NCBI GenBank assembly: GCA_015655565.1
Contig: JAATEU010000439.1
Span: 1-7,835 of the forward strand
Direction of reading: 5' to 3'
Length of the DNA stretch: 7,835 nt
Origin: Clostridiales bacterium
Lineage (GTDB): Bacteria > Bacillota > Clostridia > Lachnospirales > Lachnospiraceae
Part shown: positions 1-6,493 of the stretch, in pieces
How the letters are laid out: each line of letters opens with the position of its first letter
Position numbering within the stretch: the first letter of the stretch is position 1
The notes under the pieces: generated by a model
Told to the model about the DNA's origin: nothing
Database searches by the model: none
The model's input: the letters and a program-made list of their open reading frames with translations, nothing else
Program-made: the position numbers and the translations under genes

Positions 1-702
1 AAAAAAGCGGATGACCAGATCGGTGCAATGAGCGGTTCCTGTAAGCTTTATAAAGAGTCACTGGCGTCTGATATTGCAGAAGCACTGAATAATACCGGGG
101 TGGCAGTCATTCCGTTACCGGAAGAATATATTGAAAACCACCTGAGTGTAAAAGCTTGCCAGCAGTATGCATTAAAGGAATTTGCAGAAAATATCATTCT
201 TCTTGATACAGGTCACGCGAAATTAATGACACCATTTTATACCCTTGAAAAACTTCATAAAATTCCCGGCTTCGAGTATGCCCGATATGAGGATCCCTAT
301 GCCGGAGGAAAAGGCAACTCCATGAGATATTTTGATATGTCGCCCAGAACAAATGCATTACGGGTTGAGGGATTAAAGAATCTGTTCTGTGCCGGTGAAA
401 AAGCAGGACTTTTGGTTGGACATACGGAGGCTATAGTGACAGGCGTACTTGCAGGGTTTAATTGTACAAGGTTCTTAAGTGATAAGCCACTGCTGGAACT
501 ATCCAGAAAAACAGTAATAGGTGAAGCAATTGCATATGTGAATGAAGAGATGCAAACAAAAGAAGGACTTGGTAAAAAATACACATTTTCAGGTTCCGTA
601 TTATTTGAACATATGAAGGAGCTTGGGTTGTATGAGACCGATATTAATATAATTGAAGAAAATATCAAAAATGAAGGACTAAGGAATATTTTTGCATCTT
701 AA
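1..702 (+). CDS. FAD-dependent oxidoreductase, GidA/TrmFO-like, C-terminal part (5' end outside window)
   Basis: The reading frame is open from base 1, so the gene starts upstream; the first ATG at 28 is internal (KKADDQIGA precedes it in frame). 233 codons are visible. The segment RVEGLKNLFCAGEKAG (about 364-411), followed by a small-residue helix VTGVLAGFN, matches the late FAD-contacting motif of GidA/TrmFO-type flavoproteins (GLFxAGQ...G...AA..GLxAGxNA). The downstream stretch LSRKTVIGEAIAY resembles the TrmFO C-terminus. True GidA and TrmFO act on tRNA uridine, but this copy lies 24 bases ahead of a permease and near a tannase, so a catabolic redox role is possible. That is inference: the dinucleotide-binding N-terminus is missing and no substrate can be read from the sequence. 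The fold class is fairly secure, the reaction is not. Confidence 0.75.
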   Translation, partial: KKADDQIGAMSGSCKLYKESLASDIAEALNNTGVAVIPLPEEYIENHLSVKACQQYALKEFAENIILLDTGHAKLMTPFYTLEKLHKIPGFEYARYEDPYAGGKGNSMRYFDMSPRTNALRVEGLKNLFCAGEKAGLLVGHTEAIVTGVLAGFNCTRFLSDKPLLELSRKTVIGEAIAYVNEEMQTKEGLGKKYTFSGSVLFEHMKELGLYETDINIIEENIKNEGLRNIFAS

Positions 703-712
703 ATAACGGAAA

Positions 713-718
713 GAGAGG
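713..718 (+). promoter_or_regulatory. Ribosome binding site of the permease gene
   Basis: GAGAGG ends 8 bases before the ATG at 727, which supports that start. The whole gap to the preceding stop is 24 bases with no room for a terminator, so the FAD protein and the permease are probably co-transcribed. Confidence 0.7.
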
Positions 719-726
719 AAACGGGT

Positions 727-2094
727 ATGACACTTACATCATTGCATATAGCTTTTATAATCATTACCATAATCATACTGATGGCTCTATTATTTAAAAA
801 GGAAATTGTAGTTCCCAGTGTTGCGGGTATCCTTATCATCGGATATATTTATTCGGGAAGTGTAATTAAGTCAATACAGATACTTAACAATGCACTGATA
901 AATTCATCTATTGAGTTATTAAGTATCATTGTAGTAATTGCATTGGTTGTCTCAATGTCAAAAGCTATGACAGATTTGGGCGCGGATGAAGTGATGATGC
1001 ATCCGGTTAGAAGAATAATAAGGAATGATAAGGCGGCATTTTGGATTATAGGTTTTACAATGTTAATTGTTTCATGGCTGATATGGCCATCTCCGGCTGT
1101 AGCATTAATCGGGGCGCTCCTGCTGCCGGTTGCCGGAGAGGTTGGACTTCCGGTTATATGGGCAGCTGTTGCAATGAACATTTTTGGTCATGGCATAGGT
1201 CTTTCTTCCGATTTTGTAATCCAGGGAGCTCCTTCCATTACAGCAGCCGCAGCAGGAATAGATGTGAATGAAGTAATAAAGGCGAGTATACCGTTATGGA
1301 TAACAATGTCGGTCGTTACAGCCGGTGTTGCATTCTTCATGATGCTTAGGGAAATGAAGTTAAATAAGGATGCTCAGGTGGTAACAAAAAAAGAATTCGC
1401 AATAAAAGAAATAAAGAAACCGGGACTTGCCAGATTAATTGCAATATTAATGCCAATTTCATTTATAGCGGATATCGTTATTATGATTATCTTTCAGATT
1501 AATGGCGGAGATGCTACAGCACTTATTGCAGGTACAGCACTCATACTGACATGTATTATTACAATTTTTGATAAAGGTGTTGTACAGGCACTTGAAACAG
1601 TTACAGACCATGTGAAAGAAGGATTTAAATTTGCAATGAAAATATTTGCACCGGTAATTGTCATTGCTGCATTCTTTTTCATGGGAAGTGAAGGTTTTGC
1701 CCAAAAAGTACTTGGTCCGGAGGCAACAGGGCTTTTAGATGACATCGGTCTTTGGGTTTCCTCTCAGATACCGCTGTCAAAATTATCAATCGTATTGACT
1801 GAAACTGCAGTCGGAGTCATTACCGGCTTGGATGGATCGGGATTTTCGGGACTCCCGTTAGTGGGTTCCATAGCACAGACCTTTTCTTCGGTTGGTAATT
1901 TAAATATAGCATCACTTGCAGCCCTTGGACAGATTGTTACCGTCTGGGTTGGGGGTGGAACAATAATTCCCTGGGGTGTAATCCCTGTGGCAGCTATATG
2001 CGGAATTGATGCAAAAGAACTTGCAAGAAAGAACCTGATTCCTGTTTTATGTGGATTTGCAGCAACCATAATCGTTGCAATGTTTCTTATTTAG
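727..2094 (+). CDS. Multi-span permease, ion-transporter superfamily-like (GntP/DcuC/CitMHS type), substrate unknown
   Basis: This is a 455-residue, very hydrophobic inner-membrane protein with about 11-12 predicted membrane segments, for example near residues 5-22, 28-44, 62-80, 103-119, 121-138, 187-207, 234-256, 261-280, 303-320, 395-425 and 436-455. The two halves are joined by a basic cytoplasmic stretch (about 208-233). Each half carries a glycine/proline-rich hairpin-like segment (about 151-178, with NIFGHGIGLSSD; about 357-380, with GLDGSGFSGLP). This is typical of secondary carriers for organic anions in the IT superfamily, such as gluconate or C4-dicarboxylate permeases. I do not recognise a specific family member. 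It sits in an operon with a flavoprotein and within 1.3 kb of a tannase and its LysR regulator, so an aromatic acid such as gallate is a plausible cargo. L. plantarum also keeps a gallate permease near its LysR-type tannin regulator. The substrate is inference only; a proton- or sodium-coupled mechanism is likely from the fold. Confidence 0.75.
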   Translation: MTLTSLHIAFIIITIIILMALLFKKEIVVPSVAGILIIGYIYSGSVIKSIQILNNALINSSIELLSIIVVIALVVSMSKAMTDLGADEVMMHPVRRIIRNDKAAFWIIGFTMLIVSWLIWPSPAVALIGALLLPVAGEVGLPVIWAAVAMNIFGHGIGLSSDFVIQGAPSITAAAAGIDVNEVIKASIPLWITMSVVTAGVAFFMMLREMKLNKDAQVVTKKEFAIKEIKKPGLARLIAILMPISFIADIVIMIIFQINGGDATALIAGTALILTCIITIFDKGVVQALETVTDHVKEGFKFAMKIFAPVIVIAAFFFMGSEGFAQKVLGPEATGLLDDIGLWVSSQIPLSKLSIVLTETAVGVITGLDGSGFSGLPLVGSIAQTFSSVGNLNIASLAALGQIVTVWVGGGTIIPWGVIPVAAICGIDAKELARKNLIPVLCGFAATIIVAMFLI

Positions 2095-2184
2095 ATTACA
2101 TATTTAGATTTTATATATTATAAAAGTAAATTGTACAACATTTTCAAAATGGCCGACAAGTTCCTAAGAGGTTGTAGTTTCAAA

Positions 2185-2222
2185 GCAGAAATCAGGTTTA
2201 AAATGCCGGATTTCTGCCTTGA
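2185..2222 (+). terminator. Probable terminator of the FAD protein-permease operon
   Basis: GCAGAAATC (2185-2193) pairs perfectly with GATTTCTGC (2209-2217). After one A-G mismatch, two inner GC pairs extend the stem and close a loop of about 9 bases. The following tract (CTTGATTTTC) is only moderately T-rich, so it is a weak intrinsic terminator or an mRNA 3'-end stabilising stem. It lies about 90 bases after the permease stop in convergent intergenic DNA. Confidence 0.45.
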
Positions 2223-2288
2223 TTTTCAGGCGTAAATATAGATGACATATAAGTGGATTATGAGAAATGGCTATAGCTAAGTTATGGT

Positions 2289-2348
2289 AACTATTCAGGT
2301 GCCCCTAGAAAAAAGTATTGAAAAACATAACCGCTGTGACTGAATAGT
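2289..2348. repeat. Inverted-repeat pair flanking a 41-base spacer
   Basis: ACTATTCAG (2290-2298) is the exact reverse complement of CTGAATAGT (2340-2348); one G-T type mismatch further out extends the match to about 12 of 14 bases. The right arm is also part of a separate local hairpin (2336-2351), so the two foldings exclude each other. It may be a small REP/MITE-like element or part of the 3' structure of the LysR transcript. Confidence 0.5.
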
Positions 2349-2351
2349 CAC
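2310..2351 (-). terminator. Possible terminator hairpin of the LysR gene
   Basis: Read on the minus strand, GTGACT and AGTCAC (2336-2351) form a perfect 6-base stem with a 4-base loop, beginning 3 bases after the LysR stop codon. T-runs follow only after about 10 bases (around 2320-2325, then 2309-2314), so the U-tract is displaced from the stem and termination would be inefficient unless another fold is used. Confidence 0.4.
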
Positions 2352-2354
2352 AAG

Positions 2355-3230
2355 TTATAAATAATCGGTGCAGCGAATAAAATGCAAAGCAGCCGGGGAA
2401 AGCGGTGAATCTTTTTTGTAGGTAAGAAAAAGCTGACTGGTTACGGTGGGGGAAATGCTTATCGCGGTTACTTTATCTGCCGGGAGATGCTTTGTTTGTT
2501 CTTTCATGAGCAAAGAGATTCCCATTCCCATTGCAACCAAATCTATTATATTCTCAAGGCGATGGCTGGTAAAAACAATATTGGGTTGAAAACCGGCATC
2601 GTTACAGGCATTGATACATAAGTTATATATGTAGGTTTTTACTTGAATAAAGAGAAAGTCCTCATTACTTAGGTCGCTTAAATTAATAGAAGCTTCGTAA
2701 GCTTTTTGATGATTGGCAGGGAGAAGAGCAACTAAATTATCTGTAAAATAAGGTATTTTGACGAACTTGGCATCAGGTTTGTCTGTTTCTCTGATAAAAG
2801 CAAGTTCACATTTTCCTTTTAAAAGCATAGTTTTAAGGTCATTAGACTCTGCTTCTATAACATTCAATTTAAAATTAGTATTCTCTTTTTTAAATCGGAC
2901 AATGATATCCGTAATATTGTACTGTGCCATAAAGGGAATCGAACCAATTGTTAAAGTACTGAGTAATCGTTTTGATTTATTGTAGAAATCAGTTGTATAT
3001 TCATATTGTATCTGAAGTATCTTTTGCGCGTGGGGAAGAAATAACCGACCGTATTCATTTAACTCTACGCGGCGGCTGTTACGATTAAGAAGAGGGTGCC
3101 CTAATTCTTTTTCCACTAATTTCAAATGTTTTGAAATTGTAGACTGGGTAGTAAATAGCAGTTCTGCAGTTTCATAAAAACTTTTCGTTTCAGCAAGAGT
3201 TACGAATTCCCGAATATGTCCAATTTCCAT
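2355..3230 (-). CDS. LysR-type transcriptional regulator, probable regulator of the adjacent tannase gene
   Basis: 291 residues, the usual LysR length. The N-terminal winged helix-turn-helix is clear: REFVTLAETKSF at 7-18, the recognition part TTQSTISKHLKLVEKELG at 27-44, and the wing LLNRNSRRVELNEYGRLFL at 47-65. A linker helix (about 66-90) leads to a periplasmic-binding-protein-like effector domain (about 91-291) that would bind a small ligand. Start: ATG at 3228-3230 with GGAGG at 3240-3244, 9 bases away. The gene diverges from a tannase gene with 154 bases between the starts, and the gap holds a T-N11-A dyad at its own predicted transcription start, which implies autoregulation and control of the tannase. 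L. plantarum controls tannase through a LysR regulator (TanR), so a similar role is inferred; the ligand (gallate or another phenolic) cannot be read from the sequence. Confidence 0.92.
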   Translation of the reverse strand: MEIGHIREFVTLAETKSFYETAELLFTTQSTISKHLKLVEKELGHPLLNRNSRRVELNEYGRLFLPHAQKILQIQYEYTTDFYNKSKRLLSTLTIGSIPFMAQYNITDIIVRFKKENTNFKLNVIEAESNDLKTMLLKGKCELAFIRETDKPDAKFVKIPYFTDNLVALLPANHQKAYEASINLSDLSNEDFLFIQVKTYIYNLCINACNDAGFQPNIVFTSHRLENIIDLVAMGMGISLLMKEQTKHLPADKVTAISISPTVTSQLFLTYKKDSPLSPAALHFIRCTDYL

Positions 3231-3239
3231 GATTCAATT

Positions 3240-3244
3240 CCTCC
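3240..3244 (-). promoter_or_regulatory. Ribosome binding site of the LysR gene
   Basis: A perfect GGAGG on the minus strand, 9 bases upstream of the ATG, fixes the start at 3230. Confidence 0.85.
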
Positions 3245-3259
3245 AAATCATAAAACAAC

Positions 3260-3276
3260 AATTCCATTTTGGAATT
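3260..3276. promoter_or_regulatory. Predicted LysR operator: perfect 7-base dyad with T-N11-A
   Basis: AATTCCA (3260-3266), three T, then TGGAATT (3270-3276). Inside it T3262 and A3274 give the T-N11-A core that LysR proteins recognise. The dyad starts 1 base downstream of the LysR -10 box, so it covers that gene's transcription start, and its centre (3268) lies about 68 bases before the predicted tannase transcription start. This is the standard position of a LysR recognition site. Binding is predicted, not shown. Confidence 0.7.
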
Positions 3277-3277
3277 A

Positions 3278-3306
3278 ATCATAACGTAAATAGAATTGCT
3301 TGTCAA
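3278..3306 (-). promoter_or_regulatory. Sigma-70 type promoter of the LysR gene
   Basis: On the minus strand: consensus -35 TTGACA (3306-3301), a 17-base spacer, and -10 TATGAT (3283-3278). Transcription would start near 3271, inside the operator dyad, so the bound regulator should shut off its own synthesis. Confidence 0.75.
3291..3297 (+). promoter_or_regulatory. Possible second LysR half-site (activation site)
   Basis: TAGAATT matches the right half-site TGGAATT (3270-3276) at 6 of 7 bases and lies exactly 21 bases (two helical turns) away on the same face. It ends 2 bases before the predicted -35 box of the tannase promoter, where LysR activation sites normally lie. The motif is short and AT-rich, so chance is possible. 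Confidence 0.4.
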
Positions 3307-3329
3307 ATAGATTAAAATTACAATTTAAT
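3300..3329 (+). promoter_or_regulatory. Predicted promoter of the tannase gene
   Basis: -35 TTGTCA (3300-3305, 5 of 6 consensus), an 18-base spacer, and -10 TTTAAT (3324-3329, 5 of 6). Transcription would start near 3336, giving a leader of about 49 bases. Its -35 box overlaps the opposite-strand -35 of the LysR promoter. The less perfect boxes and longer spacer fit a promoter that needs an activator. Confidence 0.5.
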
Positions 3330-3373
3330 TACAGGTATTTTAACTTTATATGGGTTGACAAAACTGTTGAAAA

Positions 3374-3378
3374 GAGGG
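3374..3378 (+). promoter_or_regulatory. Ribosome binding site that sets the tannase start
   Basis: GAGGG sits 6 bases before the ATG at 3385. An in-frame TTG at 3355 would add 10 residues but has no comparable site, and the ATG start gives the same residue numbering as characterised tannase (catalytic serine 163). Confidence 0.75.
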
Positions 3379-3384
3379 AAAATA

Positions 3385-4797
3385 ATGAATTATAGTTTGG
3401 AATTTGATGAAACCAGGTATACGGTTGAGGAAATTTCTTTGGAAGGGAAAGAGCTTACCTATCGGGCATATGAAAATATTGTTTATGTAAAGACCCCGGT
3501 GGATACAAATTACCAGAAATTGAGTATCTTTGTGCCGGAGGTTTATTACAGGGGTGAGAGTATTAATGTATATGATTTGAAATCAGCCCCAATATTTTTT
3601 CCTAATACGGTTGGAGGATATATGCCGAGTGCGCCTGAAAAACCGGGAAAGAATTTTATGGGAAAAACAAATGCGGCATTTTTTGCCCTGCTGAAGGGAT
3701 ATGTTGTTGTATCACCCGGTGCAAGAGGCCGCGGACTGACTGATGCGGAGGGTAAATTTACGGGTGCAGCACCGGCATGTATCGTTGATTTAAAATCAGC
3801 CGTCCGCTACTTACGGCACAATAAAAATAAAATACCGGGTAATGTGGAAAAAATCATATCGAACGGAACCAGCGCAGGAGGAGCCTTATCCTCTTTGCTG
3901 GGAGTTACAGGGAATCATCCGGATTATGAATTATATTTGAAAAAAACAGGTGCTGCTGATGAGAGAGATGATATATTTGCCGCATCCTGCTATTGTCCGA
4001 TTACCAATTTAGAGCATGCTGATATGGCTTATGAATGGGAGTTCAACGGCCGAAATGACTATCATCGTATGAAATTTGAAAAAGCAGAAGGTTCAGATAA
4101 ACCTAAGATAACACAGATTGACGGTGAAATGACTGATTTGCAAAAACAGCTGTCAGAGAAAGAAAAGGTTCTATTTCCACCCTATTTAAATTCACTTGCT
4201 TTGAAAGCTGAAAATGGAAGAAATTTGGAATTAGATGCAAAAGGAAATGGTTCCTTTAAGGAATATATAAAAGCATTTGTAATTGCATCGGTGCAGAAAG
4301 AGTTGGAAAAAGGAACCGGTTTGCCAGATATGAATTGGTTAAAAGTTAAAGAAAAAAATGTAATTTCTGTTGATTTCGAAAAATTTGTTGATTTTCGAAC
4401 AAGAATGAAAGAAACGCCGGCGTTTGATAATGTAGCGATGGGTACACCTGAAAATGAATTGTTTGGCACGGAGGACACCAGGTATCGCCATTTCACAGCA
4501 TTTAGCAAAGAACATAGTATTGTAAATGGAGAAATGGCAGATAGTCAACAAATTAAGTTGATGAATCCGATGAAATATATTGGGGATGAAAAGTGTACCT
4601 GTGCAAAAAACTTTAGAATTCGTCACGGTGTAATCGACAGAGATACTTCGCTTGCTATTTCGGCGCTTCTGACCAGAACATTACAATTAAGCGGGATCAA
4701 TGTGGATTACCACCTGCCCTGGGGAATTCCTCATGCAGGGGATTACGATATTGAGGAACTGTTTGAATGGATGAAAAAAGTTTGCGCAAATGAATAA
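3385..4797 (+). CDS. tanB: Subtype-B bacterial tannase (tannin acylhydrolase), intracellular alpha/beta hydrolase
   Basis: 470 residues, essentially the length of the L. plantarum enzyme (469 residues as I recall it). Tannases split the galloyl ester and depside bonds of gallotannins and gallate esters to release gallic acid. The nucleophile elbow NGTSAGG places Ser163. RHGVIDRDTS gives Asp418 (and Asp420), and IPHAGDYD gives His450; these correspond to Ser163/Asp419/His451 of the known enzyme. The galloyl-contacting Lys342 (RMKETPAFD) and Glu356 (TPENELFG) are also kept. Other family signatures are FPNTVGGYMP (about 72-81), GARGRG (about 112-117) and NLEHADMAYEWEFNG (about 208-222). The insert or lid region is about 230-340. 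There is no signal peptide, so it acts in the cytoplasm and its substrates must be imported; small galloyl esters are more likely than large tannins. It is monocistronic: a divergent LysR gene lies upstream and a terminator follows 17 bases after the stop. Two CxC pairs (Cys202/204 and Cys404/406) are noted. Related feruloyl esterases are the alternative, but the residue agreement favours tannase. Confidence 0.92.
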   Translation: MNYSLEFDETRYTVEEISLEGKELTYRAYENIVYVKTPVDTNYQKLSIFVPEVYYRGESINVYDLKSAPIFFPNTVGGYMPSAPEKPGKNFMGKTNAAFFALLKGYVVVSPGARGRGLTDAEGKFTGAAPACIVDLKSAVRYLRHNKNKIPGNVEKIISNGTSAGGALSSLLGVTGNHPDYELYLKKTGAADERDDIFAASCYCPITNLEHADMAYEWEFNGRNDYHRMKFEKAEGSDKPKITQIDGEMTDLQKQLSEKEKVLFPPYLNSLALKAENGRNLELDAKGNGSFKEYIKAFVIASVQKELEKGTGLPDMNWLKVKEKNVISVDFEKFVDFRTRMKETPAFDNVAMGTPENELFGTEDTRYRHFTAFSKEHSIVNGEMADSQQIKLMNPMKYIGDEKCTCAKNFRIRHGVIDRDTSLAISALLTRTLQLSGINVDYHLPWGIPHAGDYDIEELFEWMKKVCANE

Positions 4798-4813
4798 ATG
4801 ACATCATAAAATA

Positions 4814-4856
4814 GAAAGGCAGAATTGTTATAAGAAGAACAGTCCTGCCTTTTCTT
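4814..4856 (+). terminator. Rho-independent terminator of the tannase gene
   Basis: AAAGGCAG (4815-4822) pairs with CTGCCTTT (4845-4852). After one mismatch the stem continues with six more pairs (4824-4829 with 4838-4843, one G-T) around a loop of about 8 bases. The T-rich run TTTTCTT follows directly. It separates the tannase from the two-component operon. Confidence 0.85.
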
Positions 4857-4871
4857 CATTGATAATATAAT

Positions 4872-4877
4872 AGGAGG
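4872..4877 (+). promoter_or_regulatory. Ribosome binding site of the response regulator
   Basis: A perfect AGGAGG, 5 bases before the ATG at 4883. The only -10-like word nearby (TATAAT, 4866-4871) overlaps this site and has no good -35, so I do not call a promoter. Confidence 0.85.
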
Positions 4878-4882
4878 CTTCT

Positions 4883-6493
4883 ATGGGCTATCGGTTAATT
4901 ATAGCAGATGATGAGAAAAAGATTATTCAATTAGTGTTGCAGTTAGGTCACTGGGAGGCTCTTGGAATAGAAATAATAGATGAATGCTATAATGGGGAGC
5001 AAGCATTAGAAAGTATCCTTGCCAATCAGCCTGATTTTGTACTTTCTGATATTAAAATGCCTGTTTATGATGGCGTTGAATTAATAGAAAAAACAAGAAA
5101 TCTTAATATAGATACACTCTTTATTCTGTTAAGCGGTTATCGTCACTTTGAATATGCAAGGAGCGCTATTCAACTGAATGTTATAGATTACCTGCTTAAA
5201 CCTATCGATGAAAAACAGTTAAATGAGACTTTGGAAAAGGCTTGCAAAAGAATAGACCAGCTGCGGGAACAAAAAGAAAAGCATCAGAAGCTGACAGAAC
5301 TTGAAACAGTGCAGGAGCAAAGCCGTTTGGAGAAGTTCTGGGAATGGATTATTTTTAGAAAACGTCTTGAAGGTATGGAATATTTTCAGACCGAGGCCAT
5401 CTGCAACAAACAATTCGGTACGGAGTTTCACGAAAATTGTTACCAAATTATTTGTATTGTATCCAATCTCAATGGCATGCTGGAATTTCACGATTCTTTC
5501 TTTAGTGAAAAGGTATATGCTTTTATTAGAAATTGTTTCTCGGAACTTGGAAAAGTATATTTTCATACAACTTATAAGGGACATATTATTATCCTGAATT
5601 TTAATGAAAATAAAAAGTCTGAAATTAAAAAAGCGGTCTCTGTACTTTTTTATAATATCAGAGATTTGGAGGAAATTTACGGAAATTTTCGTCTGAACTT
5701 TGGATGTAGTCAGGTAAAGCACTCTTGCAGGGAATTAATGGATGCTTTTGAAGAAGCCCATGCAGCTGAGTGGGGAAGATTAATTTTTTTAGGAAGCAAT
5801 ATTCTGGAATACGGCCAGGTAAAAGAACTTCCAAGATTCGGTGTAAGTGATGTTATTGATTCTGAAGAACTGTCTTCTTTTAAAAACTGTGTTAAGTACC
5901 TGAGAGAAGAAGAATTAAGTGATATTTTTTCCGGAATTTATAAACGTACAGGAGCATTAAACAGTGCGAATCCTTTGGACATGGCAGATACCTTCTTTGC
6001 CTTGTCTGATGCTGTGACAGATTGTTTTGATTCCTTTGAAGAGAAGGTGAGAATGAAGGAAAACTTCTTTTATAATTACCTGGAAGCAAAAAACTTTCAA
6101 CAGACCTTTAGAAATTCATTTCTGCAGCTGGAAAAACATATAGAAGAAGAACACAGGAAACTAAAGGAAAAGCTGGGGAAACCCTTAGGTGAAGCTGTAC
6201 GTTTTATGAAGATGAGCTATATGAATACTATTTCTCTGGAAGGTGTGGCTGAAGTCAGTAATGTATCTGCTACTTATTTGAGTAAACTTTTTAAAGAAGA
6301 AATGAAAATTGGCTTTAATGAATTTTTAACTCAGATTAGATTAGAGGAATCACAAAGACTGCTATCTGAAACCAACATTTCTGTAAAAGAAATTGCCATT
6401 ATGGTGGGCTATAATGATGAAAAGTATTATTCTAAATTATTTAAAAAGTTAACAGGAATAAAGCCTACCGATTATCGAAAACTATATGGATAA
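4883..6493 (+). CDS. YesN-type response regulator: receiver domain plus AraC-family DNA-binding domain
   Basis: 536 residues, normal for this class. The receiver domain (about 2-120) has the acidic pocket D9/D10, phospho-acceptor Asp56 in LSDIKMP, the switch serine 84 in LLSGYRHFEYA, and Lys106 in LLKPID. A charged, probably coiled-coil linker (about 110-150) leads to a poorly conserved middle region (about 150-430). The C-terminal AraC module (about 438-536) has two helix-turn-helix motifs: SLEGVAEVSNVSATYLSKLF (from 451), and a second containing VKEIAIMVGYND and YYSKLFKKLTGIKPTDY. It is a cytoplasmic transcription activator. Its stop overlaps the start of the histidine kinase gene by 8 bases, so the two are translationally coupled cognate partners. 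In Firmicutes such pairs usually control carbohydrate uptake and degradation genes; the target here is unknown. Its link to the upstream tannase is not shown, because a terminator lies between. Confidence 0.92.
   Translation: MGYRLIIADDEKKIIQLVLQLGHWEALGIEIIDECYNGEQALESILANQPDFVLSDIKMPVYDGVELIEKTRNLNIDTLFILLSGYRHFEYARSAIQLNVIDYLLKPIDEKQLNETLEKACKRIDQLREQKEKHQKLTELETVQEQSRLEKFWEWIIFRKRLEGMEYFQTEAICNKQFGTEFHENCYQIICIVSNLNGMLEFHDSFFSEKVYAFIRNCFSELGKVYFHTTYKGHIIILNFNENKKSEIKKAVSVLFYNIRDLEEIYGNFRLNFGCSQVKHSCRELMDAFEEAHAAEWGRLIFLGSNILEYGQVKELPRFGVSDVIDSEELSSFKNCVKYLREEELSDIFSGIYKRTGALNSANPLDMADTFFALSDAVTDCFDSFEEKVRMKENFFYNYLEAKNFQQTFRNSFLQLEKHIEEEHRKLKEKLGKPLGEAVRFMKMSYMNTISLEGVAEVSNVSATYLSKLFKEEMKIGFNEFLTQIRLEESQRLLSETNISVKEIAIMVGYNDEKYYSKLFKKLTGIKPTDYRKLYG

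Larger units (their letters stand above)
2095..2354. other. Convergent intergenic region without a gene
   Basis: This 260-base gap lies between the stop of the permease (plus strand) and the stop of the LysR gene (minus strand). I see no open frame with a ribosome binding site. It holds an AT-rich stretch (2101-2130), an 8-base palindrome TTGTACAA (2131-2138), a terminator-like stem (2185-2217), another short palindrome GCTATAGC (2270-2277), and an inverted-repeat pair next to the LysR stop (2289-2351). Confidence 0.7.

Noticed and set aside
297..668. Minus-strand 123-codon open frame opposite the FAD protein
   Set aside because: Serine/proline-rich shadow of the real plus-strand gene with no family resemblance.
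3355..3384. Ten-codon N-terminal extension of the tannase from a TTG start
   Set aside because: There is no suitable ribosome binding site for it, whereas ATG at 3385 has GAGGG 6 bases upstream and gives the family's usual length and residue numbering.
3355..3384. TTGACA at 3355-3360 as a -35 box
   Set aside because: No -10 hexamer lies at the right distance before the tannase start; a start there would fall within the coding region.
4866..4871. TATAAT as -10 box of the response regulator gene
   Set aside because: It lacks a -35 match at 16-18 bases and the transcript would start within the ribosome binding site.
5219..5722. Minus-strand 167-codon open frame inside the response regulator gene
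   Set aside because: It is antisense to a clearly conserved gene, shows no ribosome binding site or recognisable domain, and has low-complexity shadow composition.
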